Positions 1 to 11,757 of a DNA stretch of 64,000 nucleotides are shown here, in pieces (the stretch's first letter is position 1; each line of letters opens with the position of its first letter). Origin of the DNA: Sesamum alatum (lineage: Eukaryota; Streptophyta; Magnoliopsida; Lamiales; Pedaliaceae). Under the pieces are notes generated by a model, which saw nothing but the letters and a program-made list of their open reading frames with translations, was not told where the DNA came from and searched no databases. Both the position numbers and the translations under genes were made by a program. Where the stretch lies: NCBI GenBank assembly GCA_034509735.1, contig JACGWO010000011.1, positions 16,653,573 to 16,717,572 on the forward strand, given 5' to 3'.

Positions 1-481
1 ACACCACCAAGTTTATTTCTTGATTATTTTATTAAATGAAATGTTATTTATATATAGTAGTAAAATAAAAATATAATAAAACTTTTATAAATTAATAATG
101 TCGAAACTACGTAATTTTATTAATTTAAAAAGGTATTAATTAATCAATAAATTAATAATTTAAAGAGATGTTTTTCGATTCAATGAACCTACATAATTTT
201 TCATGAATAAAACATAAATATTGTATTAATTAATTGAATGATGTTCATATATAATATGACTAATTAAATATAATACATCCCCGAAAAAAAAGACAAAGTT
301 CATTGTAGTACGTAATATTAGCTAAAACTTAATGCAAGTTCACATATGGTAAAAAAATCAACCATTATATAAACAACGTCAAACATTCCTAATTAGTCAA
401 TCCAAATTAAAACTAACCAACCATGGCTTGACATTTTAAAAGGTGTCTAAAAATCAACCATGACAAATTAAATACGTAAAG
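1..481. other. AT-rich non-coding stretch
   Basis: Very AT-rich sequence with no open frame of note and no recognised repeat ends. It borders the transposase remnant to its right. Confidence 0.5.
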
Positions 482-497
482 TACTATGTGAGTATAA

Positions 498-899
498 GAG
501 AGATCACCTGCATACACTCAAAAATATTTGCAACCAATTACGGGGAAGGAAGCACTCATAGCGGCAACAACTCTTCGTAATTTTTTGTTGCAGTATGAGA
601 ACACAACACCGGAGCTTTTGGATGTAGTAAGGAAAGTTAGAGATGAATACAACTTGATTTAAATTTTAAGAAGAAGCAAACAACAATAGAGTCATATTTT
701 ACTAAGTTGTCCTAGTTATATTTGTAATTTTATAGAATTATTAATTTATAATACTGAAGTGACAATAAATTTATATAAGGGTCTTCTGAAAAATATTATC
801 TTATTAATTTTGACCTTTGGCCCAAGTCGGGACCGAGAAATATTATTATTTTAGAGAAATTATTAATTTATGGAGTATTAATTTATAGAGGTTCTACTG
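498..899 (+). mobile_element. 3' end of a pogo/Lemi1-like (Tc1-mariner) transposon
   Basis: An open frame from 498 to the stop at 660-662 encodes the segment GKEALIAATTLRNFLLQY followed by ENTTPELLDVVRKVRDEYN. This resembles the C-terminus of plant pogo/Tigger-like DDE_1 transposases. After a frameshift, 668-718 reads KKKQTTIESYFTKLS, the usual tail of that family. The outer end (about 840-899) has the terminal inverted repeat of the Arabidopsis Emigrant/Lemi1 type: on the minus strand it begins CAGTAGAACCTCTATAAATT. It is flanked by TA at 900-901, the expected target duplication. The 5' part and catalytic domain are absent, so this is a truncated relic. Identification rests on recalled family features, not on a search. 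Confidence 0.7.
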
Positions 900-901
900 T
901 A

Positions 902-1367
902 GGTTAAAAATTACCTCAAAATCATGCTAAAAATCTCAAAATCAACCAAAATCAATCATTCTAATAACCATATCAAATTTCTATAAAATACTATATACCT
1001 GATAACAAAAAATTAAAATACAACCAACCAAAATAACACAAACACCAAACAATATCATAAATCACACAAAATTACAATAATAAAAACTAAAATTGTGATT
1101 GCATTATTCCAGTTTACATTAATTGTTGAAATAGTATTTGATGTCCCTCCAACGTTCACACAACATTCATTTCAATCACATATCTTCTTTTCTCCTGAAA
1201 AATACCAAAAATATAAGTTACAGAATCATCATAAAGCAATTTTAAAAGAAGACATCTTTCAGATAATACAATTATTGTAAAGACTTACTATTAGCTTTTT
1301 GGGCCTCAATTGTATGTTGTTGCTCTTTGTAGTAGACTGAGAGGATGTACTTATCATCTCTACCACA
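902..1367. other. AT-rich spacer without recognised gene
   Basis: A-rich, low-complexity sequence. The 61-codon frame at 1095-1280 shows no family resemblance and is judged chance. Confidence 0.4.
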
Positions 1368-1635
1368 TTATTTGCAGGTGCTGAAAGAGGTTGAACTACA
1401 TGGTGTCATCTCCATATTCTTGCAAGTTTTTGAATTAAGCCCCATCCCTCCACAGGTACCACATTTCATTGATTTTTCCATTTTTCCTAAATTTTGTAGG
1501 ATTGGTGGCAACAGACGGCTCATCAGACTCCCTCCTTCTCATTTTTTTGGGCTTCCCAAGCCCGTTTTCATAAGTGGGTGGCAGTGGCCTTTGGCCGAAA
1601 TTCCTGACTAGTAAGTGGTAGAATGGCAGACTCAT
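1368..1635 (-). pseudogene. MULE (MuDR-type) transposase C-terminal fragment
   Basis: On the minus strand the frame running from 1635 encodes a basic GLGKPKKMRRRESDEPS stretch. One frameshift later it reads MKCGTCGGMGLNSKTCKN and ends at a stop at 1368-1370. The Pro/Lys/Arg stretch followed by a CX2C...C zinc knuckle matches the tail of plant MULE transposases (usually C-x2-C-x4-H-x4-C). The histidine position is Asn here (GLN instead of GHN). No catalytic domain is present nearby, so this is a broken scrap. It lies just upstream of an unrelated gypsy fragment in the opposite orientation. Confidence 0.6.
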
Positions 1636-1672
1636 ATGCCCTCACCCATCTAAACCCCCATTAAAAGGATTT

Positions 1673-2092
1673 GTGCCCTCAATCCAAGAAGGAAGAGAAC
1701 ATGAGACGTTGACCATGGATAGAGAAGGATATGATCATAAAGCCACCAAGCTGCTTGTCAAAGTTGGGTATAATCTACAAGAAATGCTAGCCCTTGGAAA
1801 ACTTCCTCCTGAAGCCACCAACAAGAAGCTCCATGGGCTTAATGCTACCCAAATAATGTTGAAGGAAACGGGATATGCAATTCAAAATTCTCGTGTGGGT
1901 CTTGGCTATACCCCTCGTAAGCCTATCCGCGTCGCCATAAGAAGGTCAGCAGTAATCATGTCACCAAAGGTTTCTCTTCAACTGAAGATGACCAAAGGGA
2001 AGGAATTCTACAAAGAGGATTTAGAGAGTAGAGAGAGATGGGCCGAAAAAATGCTTTGTGAGAGTGTTCTTATTTTTCCTAGAAAAAGATAA
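1673..2092 (+). pseudogene. Ty3/gypsy polyprotein fragment (protease-RT linker region)
   Basis: A 139-codon open frame contains the motif KLLVKVGYNLQ, then LGKLPPEATNKKLHGLNATQ, then SRVGLGYTPRKPIRVAIRR. This series is typical of the region between protease and reverse transcriptase in plant Ty3/gypsy polyproteins. No RT motif follows: the frame stops at 2092, and at about 2095 the sequence passes directly into a copia LTR copy in the other orientation. It is best read as a fragment truncated by that insertion or rearrangement. The ATG at 1673 is not likely to be a real start. Confidence 0.6.
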
Positions 2093-2094
2093 AT

Positions 2095-3761
2095 AATGAA
2101 TCTTTTGTCTTTGATGATAGCATATACACATATATATATACTTTATTAATGTGATTATAGGAATGTGTCTAGGTTCGTCCAATAATGTCTAGATACATTC
2201 CAATAAATCCCTATTAATCTTCAATCAAGCCTACCATCTCATAAGGTATGATTTAATCATACCAAGTGAAAGAGGCTTGATTGGAATTGATCTGTCTCTT
2301 TCCAAAAGAGACAAGTCAACTAGTCATCAAAGGCCCTCATGGCCGATTTTAGTGCTTCCAAAAGAAGCAAAATTCGGCCATCCCATTTTAGAAGAAGCAC
2401 AACTTCTTCTAATTCCAAAAATGGAATTAACACCTCTCTTTGGCCAAGATTTAATGGAACAGATTTTATTGTAATCCAATTACAATAAGACCAAGAATTA
2501 AATCCTATTTAATTCATGGTCCAATTAAATAATTCCATTAATCTTTTAATCCAATTAAAAGATCCAAGTTTCAATTCTCTACTTAATCGATAAATCCCAT
2601 TTACCGATAAAACGGGGCCCGATACAATCCCGTCCATCTAATGGACAATCCCTTAAGTAATCCAATTACTTATCATCATTTGAAATTGACCCCAAGTTAA
2701 TTCTTTCACTTTCTCGGTGATTTGTGTGTGACCCTTTAGGTTACTCTCAGCTAGACTTGGGTTCGTGTCCAACAGGAGCCCGTCACCGTGGGTGACCATC
2801 TAACAACGGTCCATGACATCAGAGACTAGGTGAATGTTGGCATGAACATTTAGGCGTCGATTTCGTACGGGTATGGTCCTTCCATCTACCATCTCCCGGT
2901 CTTAGTCTAGGGTATGGAATTGAGCGTCGGTTCCCATCTTTAACTAGGTGTCTATACTTAATACTCGAGACTACGCATGCCTCATTGCATTGACACAGAA
3001 AACCATTTCCTACTCGATCAACTACTTTGGCTACAGGTTTAAAGCAGTATGAACGTGTCTCCGAGTGCATAGGAGATACCTCTATCACATCTGACAAAGG
3101 ACGAATCCTCTTTTTCAAACCCACCATTCTCGCTACACATTCTGACTGCACTGGACAAGGCCTATAATGAATGTATCTGCGACATGATCACCTATCGCCA
3201 GATCCAAGATACAACCATCATGTGTGCGTGCCTGTCGTGGTTCCTCAAGCCTGAGGACTACTCCCGTACTATCAAAATCGGGAAAATCCAATCTTATCGA
3301 CCGAGCCTCCAAGGCTTCCATATGATGACTCCCGCGAGTCAGCTCAGTCAGCTTGACCCCAATCGACCAACCACCAAGATCGTATAGGCGTCCCACGCCT
3401 GTTACCGATGAAACACGACACTCTTCTAATGAATACGACTCTTTGTGCAAGTCTCTATAGGACTCTCGATGCCCTGTCTCGAGGTCCTGAACTTGGAACG
3501 TTTCAGATCCAACCCTTTATCAATTGGTTTTATAACCACCATTCAATGTGTGGCCCAACTACATAAGTTGTTAATTGGTTTGTGGGCTTTCTTGTGATAT
3601 ATGTAAAACAACATTTTAACATATGGAAATGAGCACAACAAAGACAATACCAATGGTAACAAATATTCATTTTATTCATTACATAATATTACATTACATC
3701 GAGTTGTCAAATAGATTACAAAATGTGAAATCAATTGACTTTCTAGTCACCTATTCTAACA
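2095..3761 (-). mobile_element. Truncated copia LTR (inverted copy of the LTR at 32.6-35.0 kb)
   Basis: Read on the minus strand it begins TGTTAGAATAGG at 3761. It matches the plus-strand LTR that begins TGTTAGAATGG at 32633, in collinear order, through to about 2095. Shared landmarks include the block about 3490-3610 (against 32760-32900), the 2820-3450 block (against 32950-33570), and the 2214-2260 block (against 34140-34190). The U5 half present in the other copy is missing, and there is no PBS or internal region, so it is a truncated or solo LTR. Open frames inside it on both strands are non-genic. Together with the 32.6-kb copy it forms a widely spaced inverted repeat enclosing two genes. 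Confidence 0.8.
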
Positions 3762-4084
3762 CCAGAGACAAAATGATCAGCCTCGTCATCACAGACGACG
3801 GCCACATTGTGGCACTGGAAGTCATTATTTGTTTAACATAGTGTATATTGTATTTTTTATTTTGCAACATTTATTAGTAATCATATGACATTGATTAAAA
3901 ATTACTATATATTTTTATGTTAACGACTGAAAATTCATGCACTAATTACATTCAGTATATATATACAAAACTTAAATTCATGCACTAATATATAGATATA
4001 ATTTCTTCAAAAAATTCTAAATAGTGATTAATTACAAAATTTGTGAAAGGAAACACAATCAAACTATGCTCGCCGTGCACGATA
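3762..4084. other. Spacer between LTR and MULE relic
   Basis: AT-rich; probably the 3' non-coding part of the adjacent MULE. No terminal repeat was recognised. Confidence 0.3.
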
Positions 4085-6483
4085 TTATTGACGTACCCGG
4101 GCTTGTGGCTTATCCATTTTGTTTTGGATACGAGTCGTAATATTTTCCAGACCTCGACGTGCTCGTAATATTAAATTATGAACAAACACAAAATGGACGG
4201 GATCCCAATACTCTTCCCCCCATAATGGTTCAAACCTCCCTTGATATGTCTGATTATATGCTTGAATACTATAATACATGGGGACAAAGTTTGAAGCATT
4301 TACCCTAAAATGACAAGATACCTGTATAGCATGAGAATAAGGAATTTCGTCATTACCTCATTTACCACACGAACACTAATGTTGCTTCAATTTGACCACG
4401 TATGTATGTGAACCTTGACCGGTCAGGCTTAAGGCCAGAATAGAGGCATATTGCTATCTGTAATCAAATTTTTGCACGATGTGATGCACGACCTCACTTT
4501 GCCTCTAACCTCAAACAACCTAAAAGCATAATCAACCTGCTGCTGGTTGGCATTCATCATTCTGTGACAACAAGTGGTGTGCTCCAAAAAGTATTGTATG
4601 GATCTTGAAAACGTTATTTGTACACTTGCCATTATTGGTAAGCGTCTGACACCCTTAAGAACTCCATTAATACACTTAGACATATTTGTTGTAGGGATGC
4701 TTGTTCACCAACCACCATCATGGGATAATGTCCATTTTTGTCGACCCTTTCCAACCAAATAAATGCCTCCTCATTCAAGCCCCTAATTTCCTCTATGACT
4801 CCGTTAAATTTACGAGTACTCTGCTCTGCACCAACCTTCCAGCAAAGATCCTTCGACTGGATGTTATTGAACCTCTTGTTAAAGTTTGAACAAACATGCC
4901 GTAAACAGGATGTGTGCACCCCACGACGAAATTTGAATGTTGGAACATAATTAATAAATTGATGAATCCACTGTGTCGTTTCGAAATTAGACAAATTTTG
5001 TCCTCATTGCCTGTCAGTAGATATTTGGAAAGCATATCCAAAAACCATCGCCACGAAGCCAATGATTCTTCATCAACAAGTGTGAATGCCAACAGGAGTA
5101 CCTATTGATTTGCATCCAATGTTACTGCCATCAATAACTTATGCCGGTATGGGTCCCGTCTACACTTATAACACGACAACAATAACAGAAGCCCTTAATG
5201 CACGGTTTGAAAGCCCAGAATACATAGTTCAACATTTTTACCCTAGGCCTGTCAGTATCCATATACAACCACTCTACAACCGTCCCGGGGTTCCATTTCT
5301 GCATTGCAGCCATGTACATAGGCAACTTCTAAACAAAGTTTTCCCACGTCCCATACACATCTTCTCTTGTAGCCTTCAAAGCCTGCCAAGCCTTATGATA
5401 AGAAATTTCAGAACCAAACCGATCTTTTACGTTCTGTTGGACATATTTGATATCATATGTTGGGTCTTGGCGAACCATACCCAACGAATGTGTTGCAATC
5501 ATACTCTTGCCCGAATTACGATGATTCACAGAAATCTCATTCATCAGGCCTGTATGTGGTCCCGCATAATTCGTAATCTTAAATAATCCCATGTTAGCCT
5601 TGAATATTCCTCGTAGCATCCAAGGGCATCCACTCTATTCATCGTATTTGCACACGACCTTCCACAGTTTTGTTTGCTCTCTACAATGCAGAATTCTCGT
5701 CTTGCACGTACCGAGAAAGCTTGTACACTCGCAATCAAGTGTTTTTTACTCTTGAAAACCATTCCACATGAGAGCTCTCCAGTTTTTGAGTCTTCAAAAT
5801 TACCTGAACTACCAGTAGGGATATCGACGAAGTTGACAGGTACCTTTGGATGTGTCATACTAAAAAAAGGAATAACAGGATACAGAAAAGGTGGTCCCGA
5901 TACTGCTGCCATGTTCAAATCAAATGCTAGTTGTTGACCTCTCGAACTCATTCATATCACCTTGAAGCACGCCCAACATAATTGGAATGCTGACTTCATC
6001 ATCATTTTCAGGATTACCATCATCTTGACCATCTAGTTCAACCTCATCTGGTTTTGAGTCTAGTGAATCATTATTTACGAAACTATCGGCTTCTAGCTCA
6101 ATGTTCAGATTGTAATTATCTTCTTCGTTGTATGTAGAAGGACCGGCATAATCTTCGTTTATCCCAATGTTGTATGTTGATGGACTTGCATAATTTTTAT
6201 TTATCCCAACCCTGTATGTAGATGGACCTGCATAATCTTCATTTATCCCAACCCTGCCCATCGCTTGAGTTATTGCTGGCAAATTGGGTGAATCTTGCAT
6301 TAACATAGATATGTATGTTCCACAATCACCAACAAACGGGTCGTCTGGTACGATGTTTTCATACACTTTTTCTACTTCAACAAAAATATCAATAGACGCA
6401 TACCCATTTACCGGATCGAAAAAAAAACTGCAAATACCGATCGATCTTAATATGCAACACCGTCTCCCTCCATTGACCAACAT
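4085..6483 (-). pseudogene. MULE (MuDR-type) transposase, multiply frameshifted
   Basis: Successive minus-strand frames give a nearly full-length plant MULE transposase. The acidic N-terminus (6483-5920) contains three 14-residue repeats of the type VGINEDYAGPSTYR. The MuDR DNA-binding region (5951-5544) has CGMVFKSKKHLIASVQAFS and RREFCIVES. Next come KITNYAGPHTG (5619-5329), VISVDGTHTG with the first catalytic Asp (5325-5131), KICLISKRHSGF at the second Asp position (5092-4793), and the helical C-terminal half to 4429. The tail around 4380-4085 ends in GEEYWDPVHF. The second acid appears as SKRH rather than SDRN, so one DDE residue looks lost. The SWIM-type region near 4400 also lacks one Cys. 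At least five frame changes make it non-functional. A second copy lies at 18144-20175. Confidence 0.85.
6130..6262 (-). repeat. 42-bp minisatellite inside MULE transposase N-terminus
   Basis: Three tandem 42-bp units on the coding (minus) strand encode VGINEDYAGPSTYR, VGINKNYASPSTYN and IGINEDYAGPSTYN. The frame is kept across all units. It sits in the acidic linker before the DNA-binding region. Confidence 0.8.
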
Positions 6484-6639
6484 TATATGTCACATTTTTA
6501 AAATATATTTGTAAGTTAAAGTCAACACTACGGAGGTGAAGTACTTCAAACAAAATCGACCCAAATTCAAAAAATATTGTACTACAACATATTTTTCTAA
6601 ACCCGACTTCAGGACGATCATATCTCACACAATCACATG

Positions 6640-6905
6640 AATCAATTCATTGACCTCCATAAAATATAACAATAATAAAAAAAATATAGATTAATCACTA
6701 CGAATACAAATAAAAGCATAAATATAATAAATATTAGTAAATGTAAACTTACTATTGTTTCGAACATAAAAATTGCTAGCAATATCCGTCCCCTTTTTCT
6801 ACCAATATCGAAAAAAAATCGGTCAACCCGAGAGAAAAACTTTGGCTACTTCAAAGTTTCTCATATGCACAATGCAAAAAAATGAGAACGATTGGGTATA
6901 AATAC
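6640..6905. other. Non-coding upstream region of MULE relic
   Basis: AT-rich; presumably the 5' flank of the transposase on the minus strand. No TIR was recognised. Confidence 0.3.
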
Positions 6906-6907
6906 CC

Positions 6908-7193
6908 AAAGAAATCGGTGTCAAAAACACCGATTCCTTTGGATTTGGAGCGTCTGTTAAATTAGACGCATGCATGCAGCAACAGCTGCATGCATGCGTC
7001 TAATTAATTGACGTTGGGACGCATGCAAGATGCGTCCCATCATGCAGAATCCGGGGCCACAGACCCCGGTTTCTTCACAATGACCCTGGCTTCCGACATA
7101 TGCACAGAAGCCGGTCAAAGACCTCAACTTTTGTGCATGTTTTGTTTTTTAAATATTTCTATGTTGAAACCAGGACCTATGATCCCGGTTTCA
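6908..7193. repeat. Run of six adjacent hairpin-forming inverted repeats
   Basis: Six consecutive short palindromes lie end to end, each with a different stem sequence. They are 6908-6920/6928-6940 (13 bp, 1 mismatch), 6961-6980/6985-7004 (20 bp perfect, 4-nt loop), 7015-7024/7030-7039 (10 bp perfect), 7047-7056/7064-7073 (10 bp, 1 mismatch), 7081-7093/7107-7117 (11 bp plus 2-nt bulge), and 7165-7177/7181-7193 (13 positions, 2 mismatches). GCGTCT at 6950 can also pair with AGACGC at 6964, giving alternative folds. The segment is much richer in GC than its surroundings. It lies about 430 bp upstream of the MULE transposase relic and may belong to that element. Confidence 0.85.
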
Positions 7194-7269
7194 CTCTAAA
7201 ATTGTAAAAGTTTTTATAATAACCCCTTTTTGGTAATTTTTTTAATATTATTTAATTAATTTTACCTTC

Positions 7270-8552
7270 TCTTATATAGTTTTAGCATTCGTCACTATGA
7301 TCGGAGCCACATTCATTGTGAAGGAGGAGCTAGACACAGAGCAAGGATAGGATGGAGGAGATTTATCTCCATTATCTTCACTTGCATGGCTAGGTACGAT
7401 TAAGTCCTTCTAGGCGAACTCAATGGGAGGAGTCATTGGGAAGTTTCTTTGAGTTTCTTTAACATGTTCCTCGTAGTAACATCGATACTCTTAGTACTAG
7501 AATTTGAAGATTTCGATACGGCGAGTTTGGAATTCACCGTCTTCATAACTTCTCCTTGAGTTTTTATTTGAGTACTTTAGACTTTGATGAAAGGAAGAGA
7601 TGAGAAGTAGAGATTTTCCACTTGGTGTACCAAATTTTGTAACACGAATTTTCATGTTCCTGAATTTATTGAAACAAGAAAATATTATTTATGAGTTCCT
7701 TGAATTTGTTTGAATATTTATGGGTACAAAATCTCTATTTCGAGCATCCATTCTTCACTTAAAGAAGGCGATCTTTGATTTTGGCAACTTCAGAGGTGGA
7801 ACTTGATATTTTGATCTCCTTCGACGTTGACTTTGATTTTCAAATAACGTTAATTTGGGGGTCTTTTGACTTTTTCTGGATTAAATGCTATGTACTTGGA
7901 ATATTTGACTTGGACTTGAATATCTCTTGGTGGATTTGAAGCTCTGATTTTCTGCCAGGTGAATTTGTGCCTTGATAACATTAATTCGCGCATCTTCCAA
8001 CTTCTTCTCGAATCAAATGTTGAATTTGGATGATTTCCGCGATGAATGCCTTGATTTTTGCCTCGAATGCCGTGGATCTTCCTTGATTTGCGCTTTGAGA
8101 GGACTTTGAGACTCTCTTGCTTGTGTCTTCACTTGTATCTTCAATTGTCTTGAATGAGCATCAATGACTCCTTTTTATAGCTGTCGAAAAGGTAGATTTG
8201 TGGTGAACTTGAACACCTTTTGTATTATCTCTTTCTAATTTAATTTAAAAAGATAAATACATTAATTATTAAGGATGATATGATTGGTTAACTTTGATAT
8301 TATCTCTTTAATATCTGTATTCTCAAAAGAGATAAATATCAAATTATTTGTCTTGATTTCACTGGAGCATACATGTAGTTTCTCCCGTGGTGTCGTCTGA
8401 CTTGCTTGATTCTTTGACGACGAAGAACGACTTGATTGTCCAAAATACTTCAATCTTGACACTTGTCAGCCGTTGATTTGATGACAAAATATATATTAAA
8501 ATATCAATTAAGTTAACTATTTACACTTGGAATTAACAAAAATTTGCCAACA
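7270..8552 (-). mobile_element. Gypsy-type LTR with leader and start of gag, truncated
   Basis: On the minus strand the sequence starts TGTTGGCAAATTTTTG at 8552 (an LTR-like TG start). It has a TATA box (TATAAAAAGG, near 8170-8180) and runs through a region ending near TTTGTAACACG/TTGGTACACCAAG around 7620-7660, where a PBS would be expected. It then enters a gag-like start (ATG at 7546-7544, MKTVNSKLAVSKSSNSSTKS). This layout (U3, TATA, U5, leader, gag N-terminus) fits the left end of a plant LTR element, probably Ty3/gypsy. No pol region remains. It abuts, and apparently interrupts, the LINE-type ORF immediately to its right. Confidence 0.45.
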
Positions 8553-9309
8553 AGAGCATATTTTAAACGTTCGGCAATTGTAGCAATTTCGGAGACCTTA
8601 CCCATGGTTCCACATTCGTCTTAGCAGAATGCTTCTTCGCTGCACGGTTTGGATCAAATTGTAGGCTAGTTGTTGAGTTGTGTTGGACAACATTGGAGTA
8701 GCTTCTTTTCACTAGAGGAGTAGCTGGTGTTGGAGGGGGGGGGGGGGGGGGGTCTGCTGGCGCTGGGCAATTTGCAGAATTGGGTAGCATTGTAGCTGCA
8801 TCGAATTTCTGTTGCTGGTTGAAATAAGGTCGGCCGACATCGGAGGCTGAAGCAAGGGTTGAGGTGGAGGCCATCAGCGACGTCGCTGGCATAGACGCCG
8901 GCGACGGAGAGGTCAGCGGAAGAGACAGATTGGAGCTTCGCACGCACTGGCGATGTAAATGCGTGCGAGCGCGTCAGAATTGGGGCGTGGCAACGCATGG
9001 GTGGTCGGGTGTTGATGGGCTTTTAGACGAAGGGTCACCGACGAGTGGGAAGAGTGATGGTGGAGGTAGTTGATGGAGATGGAGGTTGGTGGCGGAGATC
9101 GGCGCTGGTGTGTGAAAAAAACACATAGTGGCGGTGCGGAGAAGAAGGAGATGCGTGCGGGAGCGACGGTGCCGGAAATAGATCGGGGTTCAGTGGATGG
9201 TGAGGAAAGGTGGAAGCGGTGGTGCCGCCGGCAGCGGTTGCCGGAGACGATGGTGGAGGGAGAGAGATTCGGCAATCAGTGCGTGTTTTCGCACCTTGGC
9301 TGTGTGTGA
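8553..9309 (-). mobile_element. 5' fragment of a LINE (DUF4283-type ORF1)
   Basis: The minus-strand frame from 8943 to 8563 encodes a Ser/Ala/Pro-rich N-terminus with a run of seven prolines, then KRSYSNVVQ and LQFDPNRAAKKHSAKTN. That order (SYxxVV, then FDPxxAAKK) resembles ORF1/DUF4283 proteins of plant LINEs. The upstream part (8944-9309) is unusually GC-rich and would be a LINE 5' UTR. The frame ends 10 bp before the LTR start at 8552, so the rest of ORF1 is missing, consistent with disruption by that LTR. The poly-Pro run corresponds to an 18-base G tract on the plus strand (8735-8752). Assignment is by resemblance only. Confidence 0.45.
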
Positions 9310-10124
9310 CTTAATTTTAAATTTTCTCCCACAAGGTTAGTTTGTCTTCTTTCTTTTGTTCCACTGACCTTTTCTTGTTGACTTAAATTGTTTTTGTCCC
9401 TCGTATTTAAATTTCACTTGCAAATTAGTCCCTTGCATTTAAATTTGCCTGAAAAACAAATTAATACTTCTGTCAAAATATTTCTTCATAAAAAAATAAA
9501 TAATATTATGCGTAAAGAAGATATAAATTCTGTCAAAAGTTAATATTCTTATCAAAATATGCATTTAGTTTCTGTTAACAAGCTTATTTACAAAATAAAT
9601 TCAGTCTTGTAACCATGTTGCCAAAAAATATTTTGTATCGTGTTTTTTCAAGACTAACATTTAAACAAATATATTTGATGCACAAATTATATCTTGTTGG
9701 ATTTGGCAGCTCCTAGAAAATGTTATGTAAAAATAGTTAATAATAAATTACATAATTTTTTAACTTAAAATTAAATAAATACATATTTCTTATTATTTTT
9801 GGGTGCATTAGAGCTCTTACAGAATGATATGCAAATATATTTAATAAATAAAACTATTTCTCAACTTAAAGTTCAAAAAAGGATAATTTTTAGTTATTTT
9901 TAACAAAATACAATGTATTCATTTACATGCTCAAAATATACTTTTTGAATTTGAGGACTCTTCCATGGTGAGATATAAGTATACTAATAACTTAAATAAT
10001 TTATTAACTTAAAATTAAATAAGCACATATGTTTCCTAATATTTCACAAAAAAATATTAACTTTTTTCATATAAATTAGTATGCAATAGACTAAATTAAT
10101 TGAAATTAAAATGTAAGGTACCAA
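9310..10124. other. AT-rich spacer
   Basis: AT-rich sequence with poly-A and poly-T runs, no coding frame and no recognised terminal repeats. Confidence 0.4.
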
Positions 10125-10133
10125 TATAATTTA

Positions 10134-10768
10134 GGTTAATTACACTGACCACCCCTGCTACTATGGGAACATACAAATTTTTCCTCTTATTATGAAAATT
10201 ATAGATTGCCCCCTCTGATTAACATGTGTTTTTCAATTTTAACGGTATATGCTTAAATGATCATTTTGCCCTCCATTTATAAAACTAAAAATAATTCAAT
10301 AAACTTGAAAATAGAAGTGGACCAAAATATCTTCAAGTATTTTTTTCCTCAAAATATAAGTTTTAATTTCTATAAAATAATATAATATCAATAAAATTTA
10401 CAAGCTTTAATGATTGTTTGGAATAGAAATTAATATCACAACCTACACATACACAGTATGTGAGTAAAAAAATATTATAAAATAATATACTAAAAGTTAC
10501 AAGTATACACCCTTTTTAAATTTAAAAATAACAAATTACTCCTAAGGGGTATTTAAGTCATAAAAAATAGAGTTATTCAGGTTGAGGGTATTATAAGAAG
10601 TTTAGACTAATTTTTTTTATGGCATTAGCAAAATCCATTAAGTTGACTAACGGAAGGAGCAATTTGTAAGGTCGATATCTTTGAAAATAAAGTTTATGTA
10701 ATTTTCATAGTAAGAGAGGGGAATTTGTATATTCCCATAGTAGTAGTGGAGGTTAGTGTAATTAATCC
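10134..10768. mobile_element. Foldback MITE, MULE-type, 635 bp
   Basis: The ends are GGTTAATTACACTGACC on the left and the inverted TGTAATTAATCC on the right, with long inverted arms containing CTACTATGGGAA. A perfect 9-bp duplication TATAATTTA flanks it (10125-10133 and 10769-10777). The 9-bp target duplication points to the Mutator superfamily. It encodes no protein. Confidence 0.85.
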
Positions 10769-10777
10769 TATAATTTA

Positions 10778-11757
10778 AGATAAAATTTTTAGAGAATAAT
10801 TTCGTGAATTACATAATTTTATTGGTAATTAATGTCAGAAATCCATGAGAGGAACTAATTTGAAATAACTGAAAAGACAAGAATAAGTATGAAATTGATG
10901 TGAAAAATTAGGGACCAAAATAAATTTTACATATTATACCTCATATTACTTTACTTATGTCTATAAAATATTTTTTAAACATATAAATAATATAAATTTT
11001 ATACATATAACATTTACATACATTTTCTGACTCCTTTCCTACACATACCAACTATCATTTCCCTATAATGCACAGTCACTTCGAAAAATTACTCGATACA
11101 GTGTCGGACACGCCTCGGACACGACATAGGTGTGTTCGAAAATATAAAATAGAAAAGAAGGAGCGTCTGACACGTTTAGAAATTTTTTTTATAATTTTAA
11201 ATTTTTTTGAATTGTCTTCTTTTTTTAAAAAAAAAAAGTTTTGGGCAAAACAAAATAATAATAATAATAATTTACTTCTCTTAAACTAAAAAGTTTAGGA
11301 TGAAATTATTAAAAAATTGAGAGATGGTCATGATAATTAACTAATTCGGATGATTAGAAATATTTTAAGTGTGTACATTTAATATAAACTAATTATGTAT
11401 ATTTTTGAAGTCATGTATTTCGGTTAATAATTTAGATATAGAACTTACTTATTTTATGTATTATTTTGATATTTTTCATATCGCATAAATTTTTTTGAAA
11501 AAATTTGGAAAGTGCCGTGTCGTATCTTAATTTTTAAATTTTTTGGTATCATCATATCTATATCGTATCGTGCCCGTGTCCATACATCATATCTGTTCCC
11601 CAACACAACCAATTAGTTTGGTATAATAAGACTTGGGATTTGAAAAGGTGATATACTAGTGTTTCTTTTTTGAGGTTTTCCCAACTTTTTCTTCTCTCTG
11701 TGTTTTTTTTTTTTCCTTTCCTCTAAATTAGGGTGATCAGAGTCAGATTGAATTTTT
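10778..11757. other. AT-rich spacer with degenerate repeat near 11.09-11.60 kb
   Basis: Mostly AT-rich. GTGTCGGACACGCCTCGGAC near 11100 and the related inverted GTGCCCGTGTCC near 11570 look like decayed ends of a small DNA element. No target duplication could be confirmed. The 73-codon frame at 11068-11289 is low-complexity. Confidence 0.3.
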
